This document shows, in pieces, positions 9,854 through 22,276 of a stretch of DNA of 64,000 bases (positions are counted from its first letter, which is position 1; each line of letters starts with the position of its first letter). Source of the DNA: Aradus depressus. Lineage: Eukaryota > Arthropoda > Insecta > Hemiptera > Aradidae. The notes beneath the pieces are model-generated. The model was given only the letters and a program-made list of their open reading frames with translations. It did not search any database and was not told where the DNA came from. The stretch covers positions 7,596,501 through 7,660,500 of the forward strand of contig OY759227.1 of the NCBI GenBank assembly GCA_963662175.1, written 5' to 3'. Both the position numbers and the translations under genes were made by a program.

Positions 9854-11299
9854 TTATTGTCTGTTTCTTACATTAGGTTTTGACTGGTTATCCCTATAAT
9901 TAGGTGGTCGATTATAATTCTGATTTGAGTCATAGTAATTACGTGGCCGATCGTAAATTGGATTTGACTCGCGGAAAGGGCCTTGGCTAAATTGATTCCC
10001 TCTCTCTCGATTGTAGTGAGAGGTTCCCCGTGCATTCCCAGAATTGTAACGAGGTAGGTCTTGTTTGGGAAAGTTATTGTTTTTCGGAAGACTATCTGGT
10101 CGGTACTGTCTTCCCCCGCCTTTCCAAGGACTATCCTTTAATTTACAATCACGTCTAATTATGTTAGTACCTATCCTAATTATTTGCTCATGTAGTCTCT
10201 CAATAGAGATTATTCCCTGGATCCTAACGGAATTTTCGACCGTCTCTCCGTAATGTTTGCTTAATAGTTCACATACGTAGCCTTCCGGAATTTTATATGT
10301 ACTATCCTGGAGTCGTGACACTAATTTTGAAAAATGTTCGCTGGGTGTTTTATCCATATGATCGGCATAGCCTTGGGTATCAAGTTCCCTACGGACTATA
10401 ACGTCATATTTCTCCCCGCAGAACCTATCTTTGAACGCATTGACGAATTCATCAAAAGAGCGGATACTTCCTGACTTTACCAGGAACCAATCCAGACCCT
10501 CGCCCTTTAAATGTGACTTTATAAATTCGTTCAGATTATAAAATTCTCCAATGTGACTATATGCAATTTCTAAATTTGATATGAAATGGTTGGGTAAATC
10601 CAACACATTGTTACGGAACGTTACCTTGTTACGTTCGTAATTTTTTATATACGTATTTTGGAAAGTGACGTTACTAGGTTGTTCGCGAGCAAAGGTCTGA
10701 CCTGTATACCAATTATTATGTTCTTCAGGGATGGTGAACGTCACTTGGTCATTATGTTTTGGGGTTGAGACCTGATTTTGACCCGAAACAGTATCTATTC
10801 TCTTCGAGATATTGGCGAATCTCTTCTCACAATCGGTACGAAAAAGATTTTGGTTCGAATTTATTTCCTCGACCTCCTTATCTAAACGTTGAGTTTCTGA
10901 CATGATCCTACCTGTCATTTCATGATAACAGACATCTACCATGTCCCTAACTTCAGAAACATGTTTGTCATATCTCCCTTCTAAATTGTCCTGTCTAGTT
11001 CTCAATTCTCCGGACTCAGATCGTAGAGTGCCCATATCGCGATTAATGGATTCGATATTATTTGCCATTACCGAAATTTCTTGGCGCACACCCCTTATCT
11101 CGGAAGTCTGTTGTCCTATCTGTTCCTACATGTCCGCTTTTAAATCCTTTCCCAAGTTTCCCATCTGTTCCTGCATGGCCTTAAGCATCGCCTCTAGGTC
11201 AAATTTAGGCTTTTCTACCGGGGACTCCGGGGGCGTACGGATAGTTTTCCTAGACCGTGTCTGTATCGGCTCTAAGTCCGACTTCCCTTTCCCTTCCAT
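9854..11299 (-). pseudogene. gag: Gag polyprotein of element A
   Basis: The start is taken at the ATG at 11297-11299 (MEGKGKSDLEPIQTRSRK). A TAG near 11128 interrupts the frame after about 57 codons, and the remainder is open for 411 residues. The N-terminal third is a predicted coiled coil (ESINRDMGTLRSESGELRTR...). The middle has the capsid-like Ty3 gag block with LNEFIKSHLKGEGLDWFLV, FKDRFCGEKYD, and SEHFSKLVSRLQDSTYKIPE. The C-terminus is Arg/Asn/Tyr/Pro-rich (RNYYDSNQNYNRPPNYRDN) and lacks a zinc knuckle, so RNA binding probably relies on basic residues. It would assemble the particle. B3 gag has the same layout. Confidence 0.7.
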
Positions 11300-11727
11300 G
11301 CTGGTAAACGAAATATATATCTCAAAACAATTAACTCAAAACAAAACAATTAATATTACGGGAGGTCTGGTGCTAACCTAATTTCAGATGGCATCACAAT
11401 ACAACAATAGTTATAATATGTAAAAAAAATGAAAATAAATACTTACTAAACTACGCAGAAAAATTTAAAATGTCAAAAAAAAATAAAATATCAATATCAA
11501 TAAATGATGTCATTCACATTCCTTAATCCCACCCATCCTTCTTCAGTTTTGACTTTAAATTACCGACTTTAAGGAAAAATATATCATTTTAGCCCAATAG
11601 GCTGGAATCTACGTTAAAAAGCAAAAGAAAAAAAAATTTAATTTAATTAATTAATTAGGGACCAATTAGTGGGGTTCACTAATTATACCAATTAGCATAA
11701 TTAATAAACAAATCAAGTCCTTGTTAA

Positions 11728-11737
11728 CGGGCGCCAA
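11728..11737 (-). promoter_or_regulatory. Primer-binding site of element A
   Basis: Read on the minus strand, TTGGCGCCCG lies a few bases inside the 5' LTR. TGGCGCC-type sites pair with tRNA 3' ends (CCA) to prime minus-strand DNA in Gypsy elements. Confidence 0.65.
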
Positions 11738-11739
11738 TT

Positions 11740-13005
11740 ATACCATCTCTCCTCCTTGCGTGAGTGCATTTTTTACGTAATTAGTAAATATAAAATTAAA
11801 TCGGAAAATTTATTAAATTGAGTATTTTTACATCGCGACTTTAATAAAAAAAACAATACCTGGATAGTCAAATGCACTCCCACGAGAAGGACGGGTACAA
11901 GTTCCTAACTGTGGGTTGACATCAGTAATTAACAATAATTAATTATTGCTGTCAACCAGAAGAAGAATGGGAGGGGGAAATAGAATAGACAACTCAAACC
12001 CTAGAACAGTAACATATTTATTTTAGAAGAACGTATCATATTTTTTATAAAAGAAAAAAAACAATTGAATATAAATTGGCCATTTGTCTGAAGGACTTTC
12101 TACGTTAATTACGAGGTACCTCGATACTGATCCCTGGATGTGGCGATGTGATCATCCTTGATGTACATCCCTCAGACCCCATTTATTCACCTAGTCCTTG
12201 TAGCTCTGCCTGGAGGCCACAATAGAATTTAGATTGTTCACTGAGTTTATGTGCGTCCGAAATCAAAATGTATCTCACTCGCCTGAATGGCCCCAAACAT
12301 GAACGAACACTGCTCAATTCACATATTCAAACTCACTGTCAAATATAAACTATACGTGTTGATCATCCGAGACGTGAACCAAGAATCTACAATCACATAC
12401 TGAAACTCACTGTCAAATATAATAGTAACGTGGTGACCGGTTGATACAAAAGCGAAGTGTTGCCAAGAGTGTAAATTCACATACTGAAACTCACTGTCAA
12501 AATATAAAAGGAACGTGGTGAACTGTTGGCACAAGAGCGATGAGTTGAAGAATGTCTTCCAAACTGCTCCCCACCCTCGGCCCCCCCTTTTTGGTGGGGA
12601 TGATCCTGATGTCTCATTGGTCGTCAGTCTCCGCCCACCCCATCTCCAGCCAATCACCGGTGACCACTTGAGAGTTCTGTGATAGCCTGCGGATGTTAAG
12701 CTGTGAATCCCAGCGGATATTAATTAGAGTTATGTGAAAAACTGATGCCGACAATATAATTACCACACAGGATGCCGACAATTATCCTGGCTTTCTTTTT
12801 ATTTCCTATCTCTATTGTCCTTTGTTTCTGCTCCCAGCGATTGCGATTTCCTCGCAGCAATCGCTGGTTTCGAGCATGTTCTTCCGAATGCAATTCTCTT
12901 TCGTTCAACACCTCACAAGCCATATTTTACTCCTAGCGATCGCGATTCTCTGCAGCATCGCTAGTTCTGAGCATTATATATTGTCTATAAGGTAGGCATG
13001 CTACA
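11740..13005 (-). repeat. Element A 5' LTR
   Basis: This is the direct duplicate of 5760-7021, with about a dozen small differences. It is bounded on the right by ATATATATAT TGTAATG, the continuation of the TA target. Confidence 0.8.
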
Positions 13006-13892
13006 ATATATATATTGTAATGTTCTATATTGTCCATTACATGTAATATTTAAGAAATGGAAAATAAAATACGTAAATACAATCAGTTTAGTAGACCTAA
13101 GGAAGGTTACTGGGGGTTATCTAATCGATTTGTACCAGGGTCGATATAGTTTCAAAATATATCAAATCATTTATTTCAATTATGTCATAAAATTAAATGT
13201 TAGGCTAATAATTAGTTAACAATAAATGTAAGCAATTAGGATTGTATACGGGAATATGAAAGTGGTATAAAAAAAACCAGATGTTTAGTGCTAAAGGCTG
13301 TAAAAATTGTGGCGAATGACGGAGCTGAATCCAAAACGAGAGAGAAGTGGGCTGTCCCCTCGTGGAATAAGCGGGGTTTTTTATCAGCTCTGTTCAGAGT
13401 AGGTAGTAGATGTATGAGAGAACTGTGCAGAGAGAGATGGGTCAGTGAAAGTGAGTGTGGTGAATGGTAGAAAATGTAAGTGATCTCTTAAAGGCTGTGA
13501 TAAGAAGGAAGAGTAGCTGAAATACTTGGAATCCAGAAGAGAGGAGAGGACGTGGCCGCAGTTGCGACACCCCATATTCAACGTACCACGCTGGAGACAT
13601 CATGTTACCCACCAGCACAATAGAAGAAAAGAAAGCTGTCCCGCAGGTTTAGTTGAATGTTGTGTTTACAAAGAAAAATCTCGATGTCTGTAAAATTTAT
13701 GTGATACTAACCCATAAAAAAATGTGTCATGATGAAATTTAAAATAAAAGAAAAATGTAACAAATTATTTTAAAGTAATTATTTTTATTTATAAATCATA
13801 CATAACCCGGTCCTCTAATAATCGTTATTGTATATAACTATTATTCATATAAATTTAAATTAGAATATCAAGTAGCGAAAAATAATGAACAT
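13006..13892. other. AT-rich DNA without a recognised gene
   Basis: No domain is found. Short frames at 13288-13470 show no family resemblance. The stretch ends at a CATTACAATATATATA junction, the same words that flank other inserts. Confidence 0.45.
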
Positions 13893-14437
13893 TACAATAT
13901 ATATATATTATATTATAATATATTTCTCTATTATACAATGTCAACGAAAAAAAAAATATGAGAAATATCATAAACAATGAATATGAATCTCTCCGTATTG
14001 ATACTACACAATGTCAGCGGAGCTTATCCAAGTTGGTTTATTTACCTTTTTTTCTTTTTTAACACTTTTTCAATTAAAAAAACATCTGAATATGCAACCT
14101 TTTGTAATTCCTCGTTATAAAACTCCCCTTTAATAGGTTGCATCGTTAAATCAAGTAAAGTATAAGTAACTGGGGTAGTATCTTGTATTTTAACAATTTT
14201 AAATATTTCACTGGACCAATTTGGTGTAAATCCCTTAGAAAATTGACTTTTGTATTTGGACAATCTCACAAAATTGCCTATGGAAAATTTATTTTTCTTG
14301 ATTATAGCTTTTGAAGGCTTGTATACCGTTTTCAAAATCGACAATAATTTGTTTTATTTTCGATGTCATAACTAGTCCTTCGTTCTATCTTCTTTCGAGT
14401 CTAATGCTCGATTAAGATAGGCAAGCGTTAACGTTAT
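13893..14437 (-). repeat. Inverted repeat, right copy (integrase 3' end)
   Basis: This is the reverse complement of 1873-2415. The Polinton-like integrase tail is intact in this copy (next entry). It ends abruptly about 50 bases before the element D integrase. Confidence 0.7.
14042..14344 (-). pseudogene. Polinton-like integrase C-terminal fragment, second copy
   Basis: It runs 100 residues with the same tail as 2039-2260, preceded here in frame by KPSKAIIKKNKFSIGNFVRL. The IGNFVRL... SKGFTPNWS ... EIFKI pattern is the SH3-like domain of F54H12.3-type integrases. It is a fragment only. The reading frame is kept, but no start codon context or catalytic core is present. Confidence 0.6.
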
Positions 14438-14489
14438 TTGTCGATGATTTGATGATATTTTCAGAAACATTAGAGAGCCATTGGAAGCA

Positions 14490-15279
14490 TTTAAATATTA
14501 TATGTAATATTTTAATGTTTGGATGTTTTTTCGAAATTCGTGAGAATTTATCCATTGCCATTAGCTAATGCGAAGCAGGTTTTAAATGTCTTAATAAATG
14601 ATTATATTCCTAAATATGGGTGTCCCAAAAAGATTCTTCCGGATAATGGTACCCAATTCTTATCGATAAAATGGGCGGAGACTTTAAAGAAACTTATTAT
14701 AGCAACGATTCGGACGGGTATAAGAAATCCACAAGCGAACCCCATAGAAAGAACAAATGGAATCATATTGAAGTTTTTTAGTGTATTTATGCGCAATAGA
14801 CATGATCGATGGGATAAATTCGTACATAAAATCGAGGTCTGTTTGAATGAAATGTATAATGAATGAGACGACAGGATTTACGCCGTACGAATTAATGTTG
14901 GGATGTGAACCTTCTAAGCTTTGGAGAAAATGGATAGATGTCGACTTTGGAACCGAAATTGTATCCGATGATGTACAAGATGTAAAGTTATTAATTGCCA
15001 GGAATAATATTTCGAAAGCTCAGATAAATAGGGATCGACGAATAAATAATAAATATCAAGCGGTAGAGAGTTTGGCAATAGGAGAACGTGTTCTGGTAAA
15101 AGCATTACGAGTGTCCGATAAAAAAAGGAAATTATTCGCCAAGTTTATGGATATTTATAAATGACCACTGTATCGATAAAATTTATAATAACAGATCATA
15201 CTTTATTAAAGTTTGTTCTGGTGATAAAGTTATTGGCGTATATAATATTAGAGAGCTGAGAACCCTTAAATTAAATTAA
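14490..15279 (+). pseudogene. pol: Element D: Ty3/Gypsy integrase fragment
   Basis: The first part (about 14519-14866) is the DDE core: DVFSKFVRIYPL, then PDNGTQFLS for the second Asp, and QANPIERTNG for the Glu. A frame change near 14860 leads to TTGFTPYELMLG and a long C-terminal segment with IGERVLVKA. After another change (stop at 15162) the tail reads VCSGDKVIGVYNIRELRTLK, the usual end of insect Gypsy pol. The first catalytic Asp and the zinc-binding HHCC domain are missing. It is most like the integrases of elements A and B3. Confidence 0.7.
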
Positions 15280-17471
15280 TAATAACTTGTTTATAAATAA
15301 AAATAAAAAAATACATTGTCATTGGAAAAGGGGAATCTAGAAAAGAAAAGAGTGAAAATAGAAGATAGAATAAGAATACGAGGAAGATAAGAAATATACA
15401 AAATAGGTAATAGTATAATAATAAACAGAAATTGTAAGCAATAGGTAACAGTTAAATGTGAATAATTAATAAATAAAGAAGTAGAAAAAGCGGTCAGTCT
15501 TTTTGAAAGAAAAATAATAAATAGAAATAAATCAACATAAGATAATAAACTCAAAATAATAAATATGTATTTACAATGTGAATAAAAATACAAAATCTGG
15601 AGTAGTCGATGATAATTACATAGAAACTTATAATTAATAAAAAAGGAAAAGATACGATTTTGAGAGTATCAATGCTGAGGTGAGATTATAGGTGAGTAGT
15701 CGCAGGATGGTGTAATCTCGAACGCGCGGTGGCCTAGTAAAAATAAGATTGTAACATATTAGAAATTAAATAATGATATAGTATTGTGTATAATGATTTG
15801 AAAGTGATATTGTGATTATGGGATATTCTAAGTGCTGTGATTGTATAGAATTTTTGATGTATTATATAATAGAATTTATGTAAATATGTTGCGTTATCGA
15901 TATCAGATATGTTATATTGGGATTATATGGTTTTAAAGTTTAATATATTGTGGTTATATAGATGGGAATTTGTTATTTTAATGTAGTATGCTGCTATAGT
16001 TTAATAAAAATATATGTAAAAAAATGTTATGTAGGAGGTAAACTGGAAATGGAAATGTAGTACCTGTTATGAATTTTGTAGCAAATTATGGTTGGATGTC
16101 TATTCACAAAGTTGATTATGGCAATGAATGAACTTTTGTTGTAGGTCGAAGTAAATAAATATTAGACAAAAAAAAAAAAAAAGTTGATGAGAGGTAAATA
16201 ATCTATAATAAATGAAGTTATCGCGTCAAATAAATAAATAAAAATAAAAGTAAATAAGTAGCGAAATTGTTCAAAGGAAGGTTACTAAGAAAAGTTTAAG
16301 GAATAAACTATGAATATATAGATATTATTTTTGTGGAATGTTGCGGGATATTGTAGAATATAGGTCAACATTTTGGTAATCTTATATGACAGAAAACGGT
16401 GAGAAATTGTGGGGTGATAGATTAGATTGTATTGAGGAACGTTATTGAGTGGGTTTATAATTATATTTAAATGAGACAGAAGGCATAACGAATTAAGGGA
16501 TTGAAGATTTTTGGAAAGTAAGGACATTTGTTGTGATAATCTAATTCTAGGAATGTTAAACAGAAGGTCGTGATTGGATATTAAGTATTTTCTCGTATAT
16601 TGAATACGCATTATTTCTAAGGGAAGCTAAGTGTGTGGGGTTTGAGAATGAGAATCTAATAAGATATGATGGTTGAAATATATTAAAATAGATAGTTGAC
16701 ATAGCTACGTATTAGTATTAGAAATAAAATAATAAATATCTTAATGAATGTAAACATTAACATGTTTTAGTAAATATCAAATTATCACTAAGTAATTAAT
16801 GATATAAAAAAAAAGAGGAAAGATTGTCGGTGGAAATACTAACCGAGTATTGATGTTCATATTATTTGCCTATTCAAGAGAATTTCATTATAAGATAGTC
16901 TGTTGTGAAAGGAAACAACATGACCGAAGTATGTAAGGATATAGTCCAACTGTAAAAAGAATAGTATATTGTTAAAGGAAAATTATACATTTCCAGTTTC
17001 ATCTCATAAATGTTTGTTATAAAGGTAAACATAAGTAATGGTAAAATGTATGTTAAATGTACTAACAATTTGTATGATGGGTTTTTTTTTTCTTGGAGAA
17101 AGAGTCAAGGGACTACACTTAATAGCTGAATTGAGTGAGTATGGGACAAGACCTAGGTTGTGCCAGCTCCAATGGATTAACCATTGACAGTGTTGCCTGT
17201 TCCACTCAATTTAGATATTTATTTTATTCAATTTATTATCGATTGGTAATATTATCATTAAGTATATAAGAAAAAAGAAAAAATATGTATTTATATTCCT
17301 AAATTTATTGTTATATGTGAAAGTTGCGAGTAAGGAAATATACGAAACGAAATGTATTGGTGAAACTTGTTAAAAGAACCAATTATATCCATAGGTAGTT
17401 TATAATAAAAAATAAATTAATATTTTTGTAAATGATAATGTATTTTATTTTTACTCGATGTCGAAGGATAT
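15280..17471. other. AT-rich region downstream of element D pol
   Basis: No coding motif is seen. The position directly after a pol end and before a TGTGACAGCG repeat suggests a 3' untranslated region of element D. It contains poly-A at 16169-16183 and several AATAAA words, none with a defined transcript end. Confidence 0.4.
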
Positions 17472-17580
17472 GTGACAGCGTGAATCACGGTCACATGTGT
17501 AATTTGTATAAACAAGGGGGGGTTGTGTAGAGAAACTATATAAAGTGATAGGAAATATCGATATATTTTAATTCAACTCA
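17472..17580 (+). repeat. TGTGACAGCG repeat, copy 1 (LTR start?)
   Basis: About 107 bases beginning TGTGACAGCGTGAATCACGG are repeated almost exactly at 18297-18405. The TG start, the embedded palindrome GTGAATCACGGTCACA-like words, and the position after pol fit the start of a 3' LTR. The distal end is not identifiable. Confidence 0.5.
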
Positions 17581-17739
17581 AATGTTTTTTTGTTTTTTTA
17601 ATTTTAAATTAGTTTTATTTTTTATTATATTTCTTATTTTCTAATATAATTATGATTCACATACATTTATATACAATTTTAACAATCATCAAATAATATG
17701 GTGTAATTTTAAACAAGAATCGATCATGTCTGCACTTCT

Positions 17740-18000
17740 GCCGAGTCTAAAAACTGCAGACGGGATTTTGCCTGGGCATCCCTGGAGGCTAACGCGCTCC
17801 CTGTGGTCAAGTTAGAGGACTAGTTCCGGAAGGGGGCTGGTCACTTGGTGTCGGAGGGAGAGTGCAGATCGCCTCTTCTCTTCGGCGCTGGGTGTCAGCA
17901 TCTGGAACGAACTGTCCACCTGGGGGTCAGGGAAGGATTTTAGCTGATCCAATGGGATCCGAACCCAGCCATCCCAGGAACATTTAGACAAAGCTAATAC
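17740..18000 (+). pseudogene. Relative of element A exon-like pieces
   Basis: 17754-17822 corresponds to the element A piece at 8442-8537 (A-D-G-I-L-P ... H-P-W, then LPVVKLED after a frameshift). 17905-18000 corresponds to 8711-8830, ending CCATCCCAGGAACATTTAGACAAAG. The order of the two blocks is swapped relative to element A, so the copy is rearranged. No intact product is possible. Confidence 0.4.
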
Positions 18001-18296
18001 ACACAAAACATACATTATTTTCGGGGACTTATGATTTATTTAATACATTTATGTTACACCATACGCCCAACACAACATTAATAAACGAAATCATTTTACA
18101 TTACACATTATTATTTTGCATTTCCTTATGATTTTATCTGTACATAGTGTATATATGTTAATTAGTAGTAGAGGAATGTATGCTGGTCTAAAAGGATAAA
18201 GAGTGAATGATCGGGAAAAGTAGCATGTAAGAATTTTTTTACTCAGATAATTATACTATAACAAGTTTTTTTTTTTATTTGTGGCAATATATATTG

Positions 18297-18405
18297 TGAC
18301 AGCGTGAATCACGGTCACATGTGTAATTTGTATAAACAAGGGGGGGTTGTGTAGAGAAACTATATAAAGTGATAGGAAATATCGATATATTTTTATTCAA
18401 CTCCA
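18297..18405 (+). repeat. TGTGACAGCG repeat, copy 2
   Basis: It starts directly after GGCAATATATAT. The match to 17472-17580 ends near AATTCAACTC/ATTCAACTCC. The 825-base spacing and the TA border suggest an LTR pair or solo LTR in a TA site. Confidence 0.55.
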
Positions 18406-19400
18406 TATCGACTGATGATAAGATGAAAATGCATTATCTATGATAAAGTTAAAATATAATGTAAAATAGTAATAATTTTATAATTACAGTAATTAAAATG
18501 ATAAATAAAAGAATAACTAATAAAAAAGTAAAGGCATAAAAAGAAGGCAAATAGAACGGTATGTCAGTGATAAGAGTGAAGAGAGGGGGTATAGCTGTTG
18601 GAGAAAGAAGGGGAACGCAGTCCTTACCTGAAACTGGACCACACCGCAAATGTGTGTGTAGCGATTTTCACGACTCCAGGGGAAGCACCTGTCTGATGCT
18701 ATATAGCACATTCATATTTTATACCAATGTTACAGTAGTTCAGCATATCTGGTGGAGGAGATTGGATGCAACAATATCCTGTTGTATCGAAGGCGGACTG
18801 AATTGAGGCCTGGAATTGTTGGAGATAAAACTGGATAAAAAAAACCGCAGGGCGCAGATGAAGTATTCTGGACTCGCACAAGAGGGAAGGATGACTGCAT
18901 GCAGCATGTTTTGATGAGTACCATCTAATTTTTCATCATTTATCCTACCGAATTTTTAATATGCCTCAAAATTAATATTTTAAATCATAAGTTCGTCTAA
19001 ATTTCAAAACTTATAGTTTTTTTCTCGTACTAAATGACAGTTAATGATAGTTATTTAAAGTCATTTATAATACTCGCAACTTCTTTTATATAATTTTATG
19101 TATGATGTTAAAATGTTGATTCATAATGATAAATATAATATTTTCACTTTTCTAAGTAAAATGTGTCTTGTTTAATATTTGTGTGTCGTCAACCAATTCC
19201 AATTCAGGTATTTTTTATTATCTTCACATATTAATGCAGCCGCAGAAGGTAAACTTAAAGGTAATCTGTTGTTTTTATTACTCACTTCTTAAAAGAACCC
19301 ATAATTAGTAAAGTCTAATAACCCCTGAGATAAGAGCAATCATGAGTCAATTAATGCAAATTTTGATAATTAAATAAAAGAGAATATTTTGATAACAGGG
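18406..19400. other. Unassigned sequence
   Basis: No domain-bearing frame is seen on either strand. A moderately GC-rich island at about 18560-18910 stands out against AT-rich surroundings but has no long open frame. Confidence 0.4.
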
Positions 19401-19560
19401 TAGACGACTGTTACAATGGCGCCCAAAAATAGATTTGTTTAAGAAAAGAATAATTATTTTAATGTTAGACAGAATACAACCGTTACAATGACGCAACAAC
19501 GTGTGGCAATGCAAATAAAAAAAGATTAATTTTATGTTAGAACTCCAACCGTTACAATAT
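19401..19560 (+). repeat. LTR/primer-binding-site-like motifs
   Basis: TTACAATGGCGCCC at 19411 and CGTTACAATGACGCAACAACGTGTGGC at 19481 echo the motifs at 2982 and 3054, and the junction of the C LTR with its primer site. A third CCGTTACAA at 19549 runs into a TA run. Confidence 0.4.
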
Positions 19561-20689
19561 ATATATTTTTTTAAATTTGTTTCCATAAGTGGATCCGTGC
19601 CACCTTACATTAATCGGAACTGCACAAGATTTTTTAATTTTGTGGCCGTAAATATATTTTTCTCATTTTTTTTTTTCATAAGTGGATCGGTGCAACCTTG
19701 TGGTTTCACTCTAGATCGCCATTATATATGGTTATATGTACATGTTTATTTATTTATTTTTTTTGAAATAAGTAAGACCGTAGGAAGTGAAAGATGAGTA
19801 GCTATGCTGGCAAGTGTTTTTTTTTTAAAGTAAAGAATGAATAGATAAGAACGAAATAGGAAGAATTAAGAATTTCATAAATAGTTTCGTCTAGATATGT
19901 TTTGTTTGAGGTAAAAGGGGATATAATATAATAAATAATAAAATAATTAAAATACATAAGGATAAATATTTTTTTTGAGACTTATAAGACGTTACTAAAA
20001 ACTTAGACATTGAGGAAGTTGTTTAGTAAGTTAGGGCTATCAGAGGATAGGTAGCTGGATATTTTTTTTGAGATGGCCTACCCAAGGAAGGGAGGATCCA
20101 TGAATTCTACGATGATATATGAAGTATTATAGACTACGACGAAATAAGAAGTTATTAAGGATATATATTTTTTTTGAGATTAAGAAGTTTTTTTTTTGAG
20201 TTAAAGGAGAGGTTAGGGAAAAAGGCGGAGGCCTAAGTAACGTCGAAATAATAGGATAAGGAATATTTATACTTTGTAAAGGGGGGATTTGTAGTTTGAG
20301 AAGTTGAATTTTATTTGAACCAATGATATAGGAGGAAATATTTAAAAAATGAGGATATGGAATGAGGAATTGAATTTACAAAGGCACCCAGATTATTTTC
20401 TTTTAGTTTATGATTTGAAAGTGAGAAAGATATTGAGTGGTGAAACGGCAATATAATAATTAAATATAATTTTGTTTTGTTTCCATACACATATCCAAAT
20501 GATATTAATTATGGTTAAGTTTTTGTTTAGGTAATAAGATGTTCAATATTTTTTTAATATGAAATTTAAAAGACATTTGTTTTTGTCTTTTGCTTATCAA
20601 AATTTGTAAAGGACTGGATTTAGGAAATTTGTAAATAGTTAATAAGAATTTTTTTTCTGTTTGTGGTTTGAGGCGAAAAAAAAGTTTTT
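19561..20689. other. AT-rich region, no gene
   Basis: The stretch contains two variants of CATAAGTGGATC(C/G)GTGC(C/A)ACCTT (about 19586 and 19678) and several TTTTTTTTGAGA words. No protein motif is present. Confidence 0.4.
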
Positions 20690-21500
20690 ATTTTTTGATG
20701 AACCAAACTTAAAAGAAGAAAACGGTGAAGAAGGAAGAAACTTGAGAACCAAGAAAGGGAAAATAGAAATTCAAAAGGATAAGAACAACATTAGAGAATA
20801 AAATACAATAGAAGGAAAGAAATGCAGCTCCAAACATAACCTTAAGTGTTTGTTATCAGTGAAAATTTTAAACTTTTATAACGGAACGAACAAAAATCAA
20901 ATAGAAGCCAAATTTATAGAGTAGCACAATTAGACACCCAAGAAGAAAAAGCAACTGTAAGAAGGAGAAACAAGGAAGACAAAAGAAAGAAAATAAATAT
21001 ACAAGAAAAGAGAAGCCATAACCAGAAAACTATTCGGTAGGATAATTTGAAAATTTACAGAAAGAAGCAGGTCAGTAATAAAAGAAGATTGAAGAAGGAA
21101 AATAGGAAGAAAACTGCTAACATCAAATAATAAAGCTAATTGAAATTTTTGAAAAGAAGCCTGTTCCAGATAGCATCGGATCATAAAGCACGGATCAATC
21201 CAAGGCTACCCGTGCAGTACATATGAATCCGAAAGTGTATATCACAAAGAATAAAAGCATAATTTAAGAAAAGTATGAGTCAAAATTAAAAAACAACGTT
21301 ACAAAAAATTAAAAGAATAATTAAGAAGAAAGAAGAAAAGGAAGAGATGAAAGAAAACGTCGAAATTTTTTAATATTTATGAAGAAAAACCATTGGAGGA
21401 AGACAAAAGACATCCGAATTGGGGGTTTCCAAAAGCCTTTGGAAGTGAAAGGCAGTCGATTGCTAGCTAGTGAACAGTTAATACCTATGTAAAGAGTGTT
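20690..21500. repeat. Old LTR-like relic related to 50412-52003
   Basis: Blocks such as AAGCCTGTTCCAGATAGCATCGGATCATAAAGCACGGATC and GTGTATATCACAAAG...GAGTCAAAATTAAAAA follow the same order in the solo LTR at 50700-51080. Divergence is considerable, so this is an older copy of that LTR family. It ends where element B1 sequence starts. Confidence 0.5.
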
Positions 21501-21511
21501 TCTTTTTTTTA

Positions 21512-22276
21512 AAGCCATATTTTAAGAAGAAGGGGGGAATAGTTCATTAGGGATCTGAACCAAATTGAAGTATTGAAGGTATAGCAGAGTGGACAGACAA
21601 GCCAACTATTCAACTAGACAGCTGATTTTGAACGGACATAATATGGAAGAAGATAGATTTTTTTTAATTATATATTTTTATTACAAAATGTTAGAAAGAT
21701 AAATTCAGCAGTCTGAGAGATGCCTAGATCTCTTTGGAGTCATGACGAACTTCCTGAAGCCGAGTCAAGGGGACAGATTTTCTGTTTCGGAACTGTTCAG
21801 CTAGGATACCGTACGTGACTAAATCATAATAATATTATAAATTAGAAAGACGAACGAAACTGTATAGAAGCCTTGGAAGGATAATATATTATATAAATTG
21901 TATGTATATATAGGTTATTAAGTTTTTGTTATTATAAATTCTATTATTTAGACAATTTCATTTATTATTTTGAGTAACATGTTTTTCTATGTAAATTTGT
22001 TTAATAGAGAGAGTAGATGAGAATGGGAAGAGTTGTAGGAGCACATTATATAACTTTAGGAATAGGAACAAACGAAGGGTAATATTAATTAGAGAAGTTT
22101 GAAATTAAATTGCTGATGACATTCTTTTAGACGTCGGGATTATATAGATTTTTTTTGGGAGAAATTATTTTTTTTAATCCTAGTAAGAGCTAGTGATTAA
22201 TTGGAGATTTATATTTTTTTTGATATGTGGAAGATGATTTTTTATGTGTCGACTAGAAAGAACTAGCGATATATAT
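21512..22276 (+). mobile_element. Element B1 remnant, left part
   Basis: It begins with AAGCCATATTTTAAGAAGAAGGGGGG, the pol end of family B (same as 36005-36030), and follows the 3' internal region of that family. It is cut at a TA run by the insertion of B2. The remainder resumes at 27301. Confidence 0.65.

Larger units (their letters stand above)
5760..13005 (-). mobile_element. Element A: Ty3/Gypsy retrotransposon, pol mostly deleted
   Basis: This is a full-length but gutted LTR retrotransposon on the minus strand. It has two near-identical LTRs (5760-7021 and 11740-13005), a primer-binding site beside the 5' LTR, a gag frame with one stop, and only the C-terminal tail of integrase. Protease, reverse transcriptase, RNase H and the integrase core are gone. 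(TA)n lies on both outer sides, so the target was a TA run and the duplication is TATA-like but cannot be delimited. The high LTR similarity (a handful of differences) suggests a fairly recent insertion, mobilised in trans. Confidence 0.8.

Noticed and set aside
8874..11299. Envelope gene in element A
   Set aside because: No signal peptide, furin-like site, or long transmembrane frame is found between integrase and the 3' LTR.
18560..18910. Possible small RNA or host exon (CTTACCTGAAACTGG resembling a U1 5' end)
   Set aside because: Only a short word matches. The rest lacks the expected U1 stems and Sm site.
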